DNA of 40,598 bases from Erythrobacteraceae bacterium (lineage in GTDB: Bacteria; Pseudomonadota; Alphaproteobacteria; Sphingomonadales; Sphingomonadaceae), in the NCBI GenBank assembly GCA_027489095.1, contig JAIYAL010000084.1, positions 1-40,598 on the forward strand, in the 5' to 3' direction. The stretch's first letter is position 1, and the number at the start of each line of letters is the position of its first letter. Shown in pieces: positions 17,534-25,867 of the stretch. The translations under genes and the position numbers were made by a program. The notes beneath the pieces are model-generated. The model had not been told where the DNA came from and made no database searches. It saw nothing but the letters and a program-made list of their open reading frames with translations.

Positions 17534-17878
17534 ATGAAGGCGACGATCTGGCACAACCCGGCTTGCGGCACTTCGCGCAAGACGCTGGCGATCCTCGAGA
17601 ACCTTTCCCGGGTCGATGTGACGGTGGTGGAGTATCTCAAGACCCCGCCTGGCCCCGACAAGCTCGCGCAGCTTTACCGCGATGCCGGGATCACACCACG
17701 CCAAGGCCTGCGCCTGCGCGGCACCGATGCGGCAGAGCGCGGGCTTACTGAAGCCGACGACGCAGCCGTGCTGGCGGCGATGGCGGCTGACCCGATCCTG
17801 ATCGAGCGGCCCTTGGTAGAGACCGACAAGGGTGTTCGGCTGTGTCGGCCTCAGGATACGGTTCTGGAAATTCTATAG
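17534..17878 (+). CDS. arsC: ArsC-family arsenate reductase (glutaredoxin type)
   Basis: A 114-residue thioredoxin-fold protein of the ArsC family, which reduces arsenate using glutathione and glutaredoxin. The catalytic Cys11 lies in NPACGTSRKTL. Arginines expected at the oxyanion site are present at about positions 60, 92 (IERPLV) and 105 (CRP). Length fits the family. The ATG at 17534 follows the 2Fe-2S gene by 11 bases. No arsR, arsB or acr3 lies nearby, so arsenic resistance is not certain; relatives such as YffB/Spx-like proteins share this fold. Confidence 0.9.
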   Translation: MKATIWHNPACGTSRKTLAILENLSRVDVTVVEYLKTPPGPDKLAQLYRDAGITPRQGLRLRGTDAAERGLTEADDAAVLAAMAADPILIERPLVETDKGVRLCRPQDTVLEIL

Positions 17879-17937
17879 GCCTGGCTATGTCCGGTCGCGG
17901 CACGCGGCCGCGAGGCCACGCGGATGCGGGCGCGCCA

Positions 17938-19293
17938 TCAAGAACGCGTCAGCTCGCGGTCGTCTTGCAGCCGGAACCAGCCGTGCACGAGCACGATCAG
18001 GCACAGCATCACGATCAGTCCGAAGCCGAGCCAGTCCGAATGGCCATACAGCCACACGCCCAGCGCCGGCGCGTAGATGTAGCTTGCGCCCGCCAGCGAG
18101 GCGACGATGCCTGATGCTTGCCCCTGCTCGGCGCGGGTAACCGCGAGCGAAGTGCCCGCCGTGGTGCCGGGGCGGAACAGGCCAAAGCCCAGCGATGCGA
18201 TGGCATAGCCCAGCGCGATCAGGTGGAGATCGCCCGCCACCGCCAGGATCACCGTGCCGACCGCAGCGGCGGTGATTCCCCACAAGGTCGCGGCGCGCGG
18301 GCCAAGATCGAAGCGCGGGATCAGGCCCCACTGCGCCAGCAGCGTCGCGATCGCGCCGCTCATCAGCACAAGGCCCACCGGCCCGGCGCCATCCGCGGGG
18401 CTATCGCGCAGGCCCAGCCGGTCGAGCACCAGAAAGCCCGAGATCCCCAGCACCATCGCCTGCGCGTGACCGCCAAACAGACCAGCGAAGACCCACGGCC
18501 GCAGGCGCGGATCACGCCACGAAAGGCGCGGCGGTTCGGCGAGCTCCTCGGCTTCGGACGCCTCCTGCGGATCGACCGGCGCGCCCGATCCGCTCGAATA
18601 GGCCACCGCCTGGCCTCTGGCGGCATATTGCGGTTCGTCATCGGGCAGGCGCAGGCGCAGCAGGACAAGCGCAACCACGCCGATTGCGGCAAAGCACAGG
18701 AACGGCCCCGTGAGGCCAAGGCCAAGGAAGGGCACCACCATCAGCGGGGCGAGGGCCGGGCCGATCACCGTGCCCAATCCGAAGCTCGAGGCGATCAGCG
18801 AAAGCGCCTGGGTGCGGGTCGCTCTCGGCGTGCGCGAGGCGACATAGGCCTGCACCGCCGGGGGCGCGGCGCTGCCGAAACCGCCATAGAGGCTGCGCGC
18901 CGCAGCAAAGGCGATCAGCGTCCAGAAGGCGCCGAGCCAGCCGGATAGCCCCGCCCACAGCGCCGCGCCGCACAGCACGAAGGACGTGATGAAGCCGGCG
19001 AGGCCCAGCGCCATCATCGCCTTGCGCCCGCGCTTGTCCGAACGCCGCGCCCAGAACGGCGCGCACACCACCCACAAAAGCGCCGACCAGCTATAGGCGA
19101 GGCTGATCCACACATCCTCGACCTTCAGCGCGGTGCCGATCGAAGGCATCACCGATTGCATCGCGGTGTTGCCCGCCGCCGTCACCAGCATGACCATGAA
19201 CAACAGCGCCATGCGCGACGGCGGGATCGCGCCCGCCAGGGAGGCGGTGGCGGGATCTCGCTCGGGGCTCAGGGCAGGATCGGTTTCGGCCAT
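17938..19293 (-). CDS. MFS transporter
   Basis: A 451-residue major facilitator superfamily protein with about 12 membrane helices in two halves joined by a long loop (about 205-235). The signature between helices 2 and 3 is FWARRSDKRGRKAMMALGL (D-x-x-G-R-K/R type). It resembles the drug/multidrug exporter branch, but substrate is unknown. The start ATG lies 16 bases behind the stop of the upstream membrane protein gene, so the two are probably co-transcribed. It converges with arsC. Confidence 0.93.
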   Translation of the reverse strand: MAETDPALSPERDPATASLAGAIPPSRMALLFMVMLVTAAGNTAMQSVMPSIGTALKVEDVWISLAYSWSALLWVVCAPFWARRSDKRGRKAMMALGLAGFITSFVLCGAALWAGLSGWLGAFWTLIAFAAARSLYGGFGSAAPPAVQAYVASRTPRATRTQALSLIASSFGLGTVIGPALAPLMVVPFLGLGLTGPFLCFAAIGVVALVLLRLRLPDDEPQYAARGQAVAYSSGSGAPVDPQEASEAEELAEPPRLSWRDPRLRPWVFAGLFGGHAQAMVLGISGFLVLDRLGLRDSPADGAGPVGLVLMSGAIATLLAQWGLIPRFDLGPRAATLWGITAAAVGTVILAVAGDLHLIALGYAIASLGFGLFRPGTTAGTSLAVTRAEQGQASGIVASLAGASYIYAPALGVWLYGHSDWLGFGLIVMLCLIVLVHGWFRLQDDRELTRS

Positions 19294-19309
19294 GATCGTG
19301 CGTGCGGCC

Positions 19310-20116
19310 TCAAGCGAAGAGGTCCGCTTCCACTTCGGGAAGAGGTTCGGACAGCTGGCGGTAGATCGCTGCGGTTAGCGCGTAGGAGACGGTGTAGAAG
19401 ACCGTCAGCAGCACGGCGAAGAAGGCCGCGTTGCCGATCACCGCAGCCCATTCGCCGAGCGCTGAAAGGATCAGGCCGATAATCAGCATGAACATCAGGC
19501 CGATCACCATCGACAGCACGATCAGCGCGGCGAAGAACGCAAAGAGGCGGAAGGAGTTGCCCTTGGTGAGCGCCCACGAACGGCGCATCGCCGTGACGGG
19601 ATTGCCTTGCCGGCCGAGCACGATCACCGCGCTCGCCAGAGAAAACTTCACCGTCAGGTAAAGCGTCACCGGCAGGGTGACGAGGCTCGCCGCGGGCAGG
19701 ACGTTGCTGATGAGCGAGGGCGCCTGCGTGAAGAGGCCGACCAGCAGCTGCATACCGATCACCGGCAGGCTCAGCCGCGGCACTCTTTCCAGCGCCTCGC
19801 GCACGGTCGGGCGAAGAGGATCGCCGAGCAGCGCGAGGATCGCGATCCCGCCGCAGATCTGGCCGATCACGACGATTAGCAGCGCCCACCACTTTTCGAT
19901 CAGGAAGGCGTTGATCTGGGCTGCGAGCTTCTGCGGATCGGGTTCGCCCCCGCCACCCGAAAAGTCGATGCCGCTGGTGAACAGGGCGTAGATGATCACG
20001 AACAGCGGCAGGAACAGGAAAATGCCCGCCAGCACGCTCACCAGATCGCGGTTGGCGCCGATCATGCCGGTCGCCTGTGTCCAGGCCCGTCCCATATCGA
20101 GCTTGTGGTTTGCCAT
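19310..20116 (-). CDS. Uncharacterised multi-pass membrane protein
   Basis: A 268-residue protein with about six hydrophobic helices. The pattern (AMRRSWALTKGN followed by FRLFAFFAALIVLSMVIG) recalls the membrane domain seen in some glycerophosphodiester phosphodiesterase-like and YciC-type proteins; function is unknown. The ATG at 20114-20116 has GAAGGG upstream; the longer open frame before it overlaps lipB antisense and is Arg/Pro-rich. It is divergent from lipB (80-base gap) and upstream of the MFS gene. Confidence 0.8.
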   Translation of the reverse strand: MANHKLDMGRAWTQATGMIGANRDLVSVLAGIFLFLPLFVIIYALFTSGIDFSGGGGEPDPQKLAAQINAFLIEKWWALLIVVIGQICGGIAILALLGDPLRPTVREALERVPRLSLPVIGMQLLVGLFTQAPSLISNVLPAASLVTLPVTLYLTVKFSLASAVIVLGRQGNPVTAMRRSWALTKGNSFRLFAFFAALIVLSMVIGLMFMLIIGLILSALGEWAAVIGNAAFFAVLLTVFYTVSYALTAAIYRQLSEPLPEVEADLFA

Positions 20117-20196
20117 GACGCGATCCCTTCTTGCAGACGCTGCGGCTTGCGCAATCGCCTCTTGATCTCGGCGCTCAATGCCCCCACCGCTGCGCC

Positions 20197-20886
20197 ATGG
20201 CAAGCATTGCTCCGGCCCTTGGGGCTGCATTCCCGATCGAATGGCGGCGTGAGAGCCTGCCTGTGGCCTACAGCGCCGCGCTGGCGCAAATGGAGGCGCG
20301 CAACGCCGCCGTCCATGCTGGCGAGGCGGCCGAGCTGGTCTGGCTGCTCGAACATCCGCCGGTCTACACCGCCGGCACCAGCGCCGATCCTGCCGAACTT
20401 GTCGACCCGCGCTTCGAGGTGGTCGAAGCCGGGCGCGGCGGGCGCTACACCTATCATGGGCCGGGCCAGCGGGTGGGCTATCTGGTGCTGAACCTCGCGG
20501 AGCGCGGCAAGGACGTGCGCTGCTTCGTCCACGCAATCGAAGGCTGGGTGATCGCCACGCTGCGTTCCTTCGGGGTGGAAAGCTGGCGCGCCGAGGGCCG
20601 GGTCGGCATCTGGACGAAGGACATCGACGGGCGCGAAGCCAAGATCGGCGCGATCGGCGTGCGGGTGCGGCGCTGGGTGACGATGCACGGCTTTTCGGTC
20701 AACCTCGACCCCGATCTTGCGCATTTCGGCGGGATCGTGCCCTGCGGGATCGCCGAGTACGGCGTTACCAGCCTTGCGCGCCTCGGCCTCACGGTTTCAT
20801 CCGAGGAATGGGACGAGGCCTTGATCGCGTGCCATGACGATTTCCTTGACGCCTTGGACGCGGCAGCGAAAAGAGCGTGCAAATGA
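20197..20886 (+). CDS. lipB: Lipoyl(octanoyl) transferase LipB
   Basis: LipB transfers octanoate from acyl carrier protein to lipoyl domains, the first step of lipoate synthesis. The 229-residue protein has the family motifs [18 protein letters not shown] (about 83-100), the catalytic Lys149 (AKIGAIGV) and catalytic Cys183 ([13 protein letters not shown]). The ATG at 20197 gives the usual length; an in-frame ATG at 20131 would add 22 residues lying in the divergent promoter region. Its stop overlaps the next gene's start as ATGA. The lipA gene is not in this window. Confidence 0.95.
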   Translation: MASIAPALGAAFPIEWRRESLPVAYSAALAQMEARNAAVHAGEAAELVWLLEHPPVYTAGTSADPAELVDPRFEVVEAGRGGRYTYHGPGQRVGYLVLNLAERGKDVRCFVHAIEGWVIATLRSFGVESWRAEGRVGIWTKDIDGREAKIGAIGVRVRRWVTMHGFSVNLDPDLAHFGGIVPCGIAEYGVTSLARLGLTVSSEEWDEALIACHDDFLDALDAAAKRACK

Positions 20887-21209
20887 AACGCTTCGTGTCC
20901 CCTTCCATTGGCCTTGCCCTGTGCCTTGCGCTTGCCGCTTGCGGTGACGAGGCCGCCGCGCCCGCCAAGCAGGGCGGAGAGGCCTCGGGCGAGGTGCTCG
21001 CCGGGTCGGTCAGCGACGCGATGATACCGCTGGGGGAGCTCAAGTCCGAAGCTCCGCTTGCGCCGCGCCAGGCAGCGCCGGTGGGCGATGTCGATGGCGA
21101 GCAGCCTGAAGTAACGCCGGCTGAAGGGATCGAGGGCGCTGCGCCGACAAGCGAAGGGGCCGCAGCGGCTTCTGCCGCTCCGGCCCCTCAAGCCCAGCCC
21201 GCAGGCTAG
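20883..21209 (+). CDS. Small putative lipoprotein
   Basis: A 108-residue protein with a lipoprotein signal: basic start MKRF, hydrophobic stretch and lipobox LAAC with Cys20 as probable lipidation site. The mature part is acidic and rich in Ala, Glu, Pro and Gly with no recognised domain, probably largely disordered. The ATG at 20883 overlaps the lipB stop, so translation is coupled. Function unknown. Confidence 0.85.
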   Translation: MKRFVSPSIGLALCLALAACGDEAAAPAKQGGEASGEVLAGSVSDAMIPLGELKSEAPLAPRQAAPVGDVDGEQPEVTPAEGIEGAAPTSEGAAAASAAPAPQAQPAG

Positions 21210-21218
21210 TTCGCAGCC

Positions 21219-22331
21219 TTACTCCGCCGCTTCGGCCTGTTCTTCGGCGAGCGTCGGATAGTCGACATAGCCTTCGGGGATCGGGAAGTACCAGCTCTTG
21301 GGCACGTCCTTGTTCGGGTTCCAGTGCGCGCCCGCCGCGATCCGCTTGTCGAGATCGGGGTTGGAGATGTAGGGGCGGCCAAAGCTCACCGCGTCGCACT
21401 TGCCGCTGGTCACGTCGGCCACGGCTTCTTCCGCCGTGTAATCCGAATTGAGGATCAGCGTGCCGGTGTAGATCTGGCGGATCAGCGGGCTCTGCTTGGG
21501 AACGTCGGTCTGGCCGAAGGTGCCATTGGGGCCGGGTTCACGCAGTTCGACAAAGGCAAGGCCCAGTTCCTCGCACACCTTCGCCGCCGCCCCGAAGGTC
21601 GCCGCCGGGTTGCTGTCATCGGTGCCTTGCGAATCGCCATTGGGCGAGAGGCGGATGCCGACGCGGTCTGCGCCCCACACGTCAATCAGGGCTTCCAGGA
21701 CTTCGCGCATGAAGCGCGTGCGGTTTTCCGGTGAGCCGCCATATTCATCGGTGCGCAGGTTGGTGCCATCGCGCAGGAACTGGTCAACCAGATAGCCATT
21801 TGCGCTGTGCAGCTGCACGCCGTCAAAGCCCGCCTTCTTCGCGTTTTCGGCGGCGCGGCGATAGTCGCCGATTGTGCGCTGGATATCCTCATGGGTCATG
21901 GCGCGCGCCTCGGCATAGGGCGACTTGCCGGTCGGCGTGTGCGCTTCGCCCGGCGCGGTGGTGGCGCTGGCGGAGAAGGGCGGCTCGCCGCCGAGGAAAT
22001 AGGGGTGAACGATCCGGCCCATGTGCCACAGCTGCATGACGATCAGGCCGCCTTCCTCGTGCACCGCCTTGGTGGTGGCCTTCCACGCCTCGGTCTGCTC
22101 GTCCGACCAGATGCCGGGGGCCGAGGGCCAGCCGAGGCCTTCGGTGCTGACGCCGGTCGCTTCGGTCAGGATCATGCCGGCACCTGCGCGCTGGCGGTAG
22201 TAGAGCGCCATCAATTCGTTGGGCACGAACATCGGCTCGGCCGCGCGCCCGCGGGTGAGGGGGGCCATGTGGATGCGGTTCTTGGCATGGAGCGCGCCCA
22301 TCTGGAGCGGCTGGAACAGAGCGTCGTGCAT
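21219..22331 (-). CDS. Old Yellow Enzyme family alkene reductase (NemA-like)
   Basis: A 370-residue FMN-dependent TIM-barrel enzyme of the Old Yellow Enzyme family, which reduces activated C=C bonds (enones, maleimides, nitro compounds) with NAD(P)H. Motifs include KNRIHMAPLTRGRA near the N-terminus, MQLWHMGRIVHP, the substrate-binding pair in VQLHSANGYLVDQFLRD (His and Asn), and SFGRPYISNPDL for FMN phosphate binding. The ATG at 22331 has AAGGA upstream; a GTG at 22373 would add 14 residues without a good ribosome site. It is divergent from the EamA transporter gene. Confidence 0.93.
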   Translation of the reverse strand: MHDALFQPLQMGALHAKNRIHMAPLTRGRAAEPMFVPNELMALYYRQRAGAGMILTEATGVSTEGLGWPSAPGIWSDEQTEAWKATTKAVHEEGGLIVMQLWHMGRIVHPYFLGGEPPFSASATTAPGEAHTPTGKSPYAEARAMTHEDIQRTIGDYRRAAENAKKAGFDGVQLHSANGYLVDQFLRDGTNLRTDEYGGSPENRTRFMREVLEALIDVWGADRVGIRLSPNGDSQGTDDSNPAATFGAAAKVCEELGLAFVELREPGPNGTFGQTDVPKQSPLIRQIYTGTLILNSDYTAEEAVADVTSGKCDAVSFGRPYISNPDLDKRIAAGAHWNPNKDVPKSWYFPIPEGYVDYPTLAEEQAEAAE

Positions 22332-22401
22332 ATGTGGGTAATCCTTGGGTACCAGTTTCGATTGGCTATCCACTTGGGGCGAGCGAGGCTAGGGCGCAAG
22401 C

Positions 22402-23313
22402 ATGGAAAATGAGGGTGCGGCCCAAGAAGAAGTTGTTCCTGCGGCGCCGCTAGAGGGCGCACGCCCCGCGCAATGGCTGCTGCTGCTCGCGCTGTTCGGC
22501 GGCAACGTGGCGCTGGCGATCGGCCCGTGGTTCGTGCGGGTCGCCGACACCGGCCCGGTTGCTGCGGGCTTCTGGCGGCTGTTCCTCGCGCTGCCCTTCA
22601 TGGTGCTGCTGGCCCGGGCGAACCGCCAGCGGCTGACGGGGATGGGCGCCAAGACCCTCGCGCTGGTGGCGCTGGGGGCGGTGACCTTCGCGCTTGATCT
22701 GGCGAGCTGGCATATCGGCATCGGCATGACCCGATTGGGCAATGCGACTTTGTTCGGCAATGCCGGTTCAATCGTGCTGTTGTTCTGGGGCTTCATCATG
22801 CACCGGGTGCTGCCCGGGCGGCTGGAGTGGCTGGCGATCATCTTCGCGCTGGCGGGCGCGGCGATCCTGATGGGGCGGAGCCTCGAGATTTCCGACGCAA
22901 CGCTGATCGGCGATCTGTTCTCGGTTGCGGCGGGGCTGCTTTATGCGGTCTATCTGCTGACCCTTCAGGGCGCGCGCGGGCAGTTCGGATCGTGGAGCCT
23001 GCTGGTCTGGGTGAGCATCTTCGGCGCCCCGGTGCTGCTGGTGATCGCGCTGCTCTTGGGCGAGCCGGTGTGGCCGACGCATTGGGGGCCGGTGGTGGGG
23101 CTGTTCGTGCTCAGCCAGCTGGTAGGCCAAGGGCTGATGGTGTTCTCGCTCAAATATTTCCCGCCGCTGGTGGTGGGCCTCGCGCTGCTGACCCAGCCTG
23201 CGGTCGCCTCGATCTACGGCTGGCTGGCGTTCGGCGAGGTTTTGTCGGGGATGGATATTGCGGGCATGGTGCTGGTGGGCGCGGCTTTGGCGGTGAGCAG
23301 GGCGAAAGCGTGA
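22402..23313 (+). CDS. DMT/EamA family transporter
   Basis: A 303-residue membrane protein with about ten helices in two EamA repeats (drug/metabolite transporter superfamily). The first half contains GPWFVRVADTGPVAAGFWR and the second LTQPAVASIYGWLAFGE, the typical EamA end-of-repeat pattern. Substrate unknown; relatives export amino acids or nucleosides. It is followed directly by a REP-like palindrome. Confidence 0.9.
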   Translation: MENEGAAQEEVVPAAPLEGARPAQWLLLLALFGGNVALAIGPWFVRVADTGPVAAGFWRLFLALPFMVLLARANRQRLTGMGAKTLALVALGAVTFALDLASWHIGIGMTRLGNATLFGNAGSIVLLFWGFIMHRVLPGRLEWLAIIFALAGAAILMGRSLEISDATLIGDLFSVAAGLLYAVYLLTLQGARGQFGSWSLLVWVSIFGAPVLLVIALLLGEPVWPTHWGPVVGLFVLSQLVGQGLMVFSLKYFPPLVVGLALLTQPAVASIYGWLAFGEVLSGMDIAGMVLVGAALAVSRAKA

Positions 23314-23315
23314 TC

Positions 23316-23349
23316 CGTCACCCCAGCGAACGCTGGGGCCTAGGGCGGC
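23316..23349 (+). repeat. REP-like palindrome R1, upstream of the GIY-YIG gene
   Basis: A 34-base element: CGTCA, a perfect 8-bp stem CCCCAGCG/CGCTGGGG around AA, then CCTAGGGCGGC. It has two related copies nearby, R2 (23664-23694, inverted) and R3 (23726-23759, same orientation). It lies just behind the EamA gene stop and 19 bases before the GIY-YIG start. Confidence 0.85.
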
Positions 23350-23368
23350 AATATGCTAAGCTGCTGAT

Positions 23369-23662
23369 ATGGAACGCGGCGGCACCGTCTACATCATGGC
23401 CAACAAGCGCTACGGCGTGCTGTATATCGGCGTGACCAGCGATCTCGCCGCCCGCATCACGCAGCATCGTGAAGGCAAAGGCGGCGCTTTTACCTCACGC
23501 TTCAACTGCAATCTTTTGGTCTATGTCGAACACTACCCGACCATCGAGGATGCCATCGCCCGCGAGAAGGCGATGAAGGCATGGAAGCGGATGTGGAAGA
23601 TCGACGCGATCGAAGCGCAGAACCCGGCTTGGGACGATCTCTACCTTAAGATCCTCGCGTGA
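23369..23662 (+). CDS. Small GIY-YIG nuclease family protein
   Basis: A 97-residue single-domain GIY-YIG protein. The signature is near the N-terminus: VYIMANKRYGVLYIGVTSDL, then ARITQHREGK with a helix containing conserved Arg/His, and a C-terminal EAIAREKAMKAWKRMWK-like helix (here DAIAREKAMK). Members of this short (YhbQ/UPF0213-like) group are often annotated as UvrC-like, but lack UvrC domains. There is no clear ribosome site before the ATG. The gene is framed by REP-like elements: R1 ends 19 bases before it and R2, inverted, starts two bases behind its stop. A possible link to spread of these palindromes is inferred from position only. Confidence 0.9.
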   Translation: MERGGTVYIMANKRYGVLYIGVTSDLAARITQHREGKGGAFTSRFNCNLLVYVEHYPTIEDAIAREKAMKAWKRMWKIDAIEAQNPAWDDLYLKILA

Positions 23663-23663
23663 C

Positions 23664-23694
23664 GCCCTAGGCCCCAGCCTTCGCTGGGGTGACG
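23664..23694 (-). repeat. REP-like palindrome R2, inverted, behind the GIY-YIG gene
   Basis: The reverse complement matches the first 31 bases of R1 with one change (the C after the AA of the loop is G), leaving a 7-bp stem CCCCAGC/GCTGGGG. It starts two bases after the GIY-YIG stop codon and is oriented against R1, so the gene sits between inverted copies. Confidence 0.85.
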
Positions 23695-23696
23695 AA

Positions 23697-23882
23697 TTAG
23701 GGAAGCAAGCGCCAAACCCACCCCGCGTCATGCCAGCGCAAGCTGGCACCTAGGGCGGCTACAGAACCTATGCCGGTGAAGTATCGCCACGGCAGCTTCA
23801 CGATCATAACGACCAGCAGCGCCAGGATCGGGCGGCCTGCCTTTATAAGTTCGAGGGTGACTGCGGCTTCGTGCTTGTTCAT
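23697..23882 (-). CDS. Small hypothetical membrane protein
   Basis: A possible 61-residue protein with one hydrophobic helix (ILALLVVMIVKLPW) behind a polar start (MNKHEAAVTLELIKAGR). The helix and composition look protein-like, but the last 17 residues or so are encoded by the REP-like element R3, which suggests the original end was altered by repeat insertion or that the frame is partly chance. Ribosome site is weak. No function can be assigned. Confidence 0.4.
   Translation of the reverse strand: MNKHEAAVTLELIKAGRPILALLVVMIVKLPWRYFTGIGSVAALGASLRWHDAGWVWRLLP
23726..23759 (+). repeat. REP-like palindrome R3 with compensatory stem changes
   Basis: Same 34-base plan as R1, same flanks CGTCA and CCTAGGGCGGC, but the stem reads TGCCAGC/GCTGGCA instead of CCCCAGC/GCTGGGG. 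Both outer stem pairs changed on both sides, keeping base pairing. Such paired changes point to selection on the hairpin. Confidence 0.8.
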
Positions 23883-23934
23883 CCGCCCGTTTTGCGGGCT
23901 GTCAACACTCCGCGCTATTTGCCTTCCCTAGCCC

Positions 23935-24936
23935 TCAATCCCCGCTGAACCGCACCTTCCCCAAATCGCCCATCCCGACAGTCCCGCTCGCCATCTCGAG
24001 CATCCGGTCGAGGCTGCGCTTCGCCTTCAGCCTGATGCCTTCCTCGATTTCGATCTGGGGCGAGAGGTCGCGGAGCGCCACGTAGAGCTTCTCCATCGTG
24101 TTGAGCGCCATGTAGGGGCAGATGTTGCACGAGCAGTTGCCGTCCGCGCCGGGGGCGCCGATGAAATTCTTCTCGGGCAGCGCTTTCTGCATCTGGTGGA
24201 TGATGTGCGGCTCGGTCGCGACGATCAGGGTGTCGCCTTCGAACTCCTGCGCGAACTTCAGGATGCCGCTGGTCGAGCCGACGTAATCGGCGTGGTCGAT
24301 GATCGTCGGCGGGCATTCCGGGTGCGCGGCGATCGGCGCGCCGGGGTATTGCTCCTTGAGCTTCAGAAGCTCGGTCTCGGAGAAGGCCTCGTGGACGATG
24401 CACACGCCGGGCCACAGCAGCATCTCGCGGTTGAACTTGCGGGCAAGGTAGCCGCCAAGGTGACGGTCGGGGCCGAAGATGATCTTCTGTTCGGGCGGGA
24501 TCTGGGCGAGGATCGTCTCGGCGCTGGAGGAGGTGACGATCACGTCCGAGAGCGCCTTCACCTCGGTCGAACAGTTGATGTAGGTCAGCGCGATGTGATC
24601 GGGGTGGGCTTCGCGGAAGGCGCGGAACTTGTCCGGCGGGCAGCTGTCTTCAAGGCTGCACCCGGCGTCCATGTCGGGCAGGATCACGGTTTTCTGGGGG
24701 CTGAGGATCTTGGCGGTGTCGGCCATGAACTTGACCCCGCAAAAGGCGATCACGTCCGCGTCCGTCGCGGCGGCCTTGCGGCTGAGTTCGAGACTGTCGC
24801 CCACGAAGTCCGCGATGTCCTGGATGTCGGGCGTCTGGTAGTAATGCGCGAGGATCACCGCGTTCTTCTCCTTGCGGAGACGGTCGATCTCGGCCAGCAG
24901 GTCGGCGCCGGTGGGGTTGCGGGTCAGCAGGCTCAT
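23935..24936 (-). CDS. nadA: Quinolinate synthase NadA
   Basis: NadA is a [4Fe-4S] enzyme that condenses iminoaspartate with dihydroxyacetone phosphate to quinolinate in NAD synthesis. The 333-residue protein has the family segments ILAHYYQTPDIQDIADFVGDSL, FCGVKFMADTAKIL (first cluster Cys), VHEAFSE and HPECPPTI, and GNCSCNICPYMALNT near the C-terminus with further cluster cysteines. It shows the three-fold repeated alpha/beta plan and usual length. No nadB or nadC lies in the window, so NAD synthesis genes are scattered here. A membrane protein gene precedes it by 76 bases on the same strand. Confidence 0.96.
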   Translation of the reverse strand: MSLLTRNPTGADLLAEIDRLRKEKNAVILAHYYQTPDIQDIADFVGDSLELSRKAAATDADVIAFCGVKFMADTAKILSPQKTVILPDMDAGCSLEDSCPPDKFRAFREAHPDHIALTYINCSTEVKALSDVIVTSSSAETILAQIPPEQKIIFGPDRHLGGYLARKFNREMLLWPGVCIVHEAFSETELLKLKEQYPGAPIAAHPECPPTIIDHADYVGSTSGILKFAQEFEGDTLIVATEPHIIHQMQKALPEKNFIGAPGADGNCSCNICPYMALNTMEKLYVALRDLSPQIEIEEGIRLKAKRSLDRMLEMASGTVGMGDLGKVRFSGD

Positions 24937-24981
24937 CGGTCAGTTCCCATCATCTCAGGAGCCGCCGATATAGGGGCGCGC

Positions 24982-25006
24982 CCGCGATTTTCGAGCGAAA
25001 AACCGC
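24982..25006 (-). terminator. Weak terminator-like hairpin upstream of nadA
   Basis: TTTTCG (24988-24993 region) pairs with CGAAAA across a two-base AG loop, with flanking GC pairs that extend the stem imperfectly. It lies behind the stop of the membrane protein gene on the minus strand. No clear T-run follows, so termination is uncertain. Confidence 0.25.
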
Positions 25007-25012
25007 GCGCGC

Positions 25013-25786
25013 CTACATCGCAAAGCCGGGCGGGAGGAACGGCCCCATCGGCCGCTCGGCCCCCGGCGTGCCCGCGATCACCGCCTCGGTGATGGCAATC
25101 CCGAGCGGCGAATAGGCGAGCAGCATCGAGGCGAGGAACGCGCCCACATTGATCCCCATGCCCCACCAATAGGCCGGATGCACCCGGCCGTTGGCGCGCC
25201 AATCGACTGCAATCGCGATGGCGCCGAACACAAAGCTCGCCGAAACCGCGATCGGCCAGGCATAGGGGATCAGCAGCGGCATCGGCAGCAGGCGGCCAAG
25301 TCCCGGCCCCGTCAGCGCGCTCATCGCCACCAGCATCAGCCGCCGGTGCCAGCCCGAATAACGCTGCACCCTGAGCGCCCACAGCGCGATGCCGCCGAAC
25401 ACCAGCAGCCCGGCCAGATTGCTGATCAGAAACTCGTTCTGCGCAAAGAAGAACGGCCCGCCGCTCCCGCGCACCGAGACCAGGATGATCATCGCCCCCG
25501 CTGCGATCATCGCCGGGATCCACACATAGGCGAGCCGGCCCAAGCTGCGGTGCAGCGCGACATGGCCGCTGGCGATGGTCACGACCTGTGCCAGATAGAG
25601 CCCCAGCCAGCCCATGAAGATCATGCCGTGGACATGGAACGCGGCCGGCATCGTGAAGCTTGACCGGCCCATCGCAAGGTTCAGCGAGAAGCCTGCGACG
25701 ATGACGCCCGCCATGACGAAGGCCATGATGGTGAAGAAGCGCGTGCCTTCAACCGGCGTGCGTTGCGGAGCTGCTGCTGTGGCCAT
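25013..25786 (-). CDS. Uncharacterised membrane protein with conserved His residues
   Basis: A 257-residue protein with about seven hydrophobic helices. Histidines lie at membrane edges (AAFHVHGMIFMGWLGLYLAQ, then ALHRSLGRLAYV and YSGWHRRLMLV), an arrangement seen in heme- or metal-binding membrane proteins of the DUF2306 kind; this is a resemblance only. The ATG at 25786 follows GGGGGA; upstream ATGs at 25801 and 25846 are less likely. It lies between the MBL hydrolase gene and nadA, all on the minus strand. Confidence 0.78.
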   Translation of the reverse strand: MATAAAPQRTPVEGTRFFTIMAFVMAGVIVAGFSLNLAMGRSSFTMPAAFHVHGMIFMGWLGLYLAQVVTIASGHVALHRSLGRLAYVWIPAMIAAGAMIILVSVRGSGGPFFFAQNEFLISNLAGLLVFGGIALWALRVQRYSGWHRRLMLVAMSALTGPGLGRLLPMPLLIPYAWPIAVSASFVFGAIAIAVDWRANGRVHPAYWWGMGINVGAFLASMLLAYSPLGIAITEAVIAGTPGAERPMGPFLPPGFAM

Positions 25787-25867
25787 GCGATGATCCCCCA
25801 TCTCGCTATTCCGCGATATTTGATCACGAAACAGGCCGCCCCGCAAGCGCAGGGCGATGAGCAGCGG

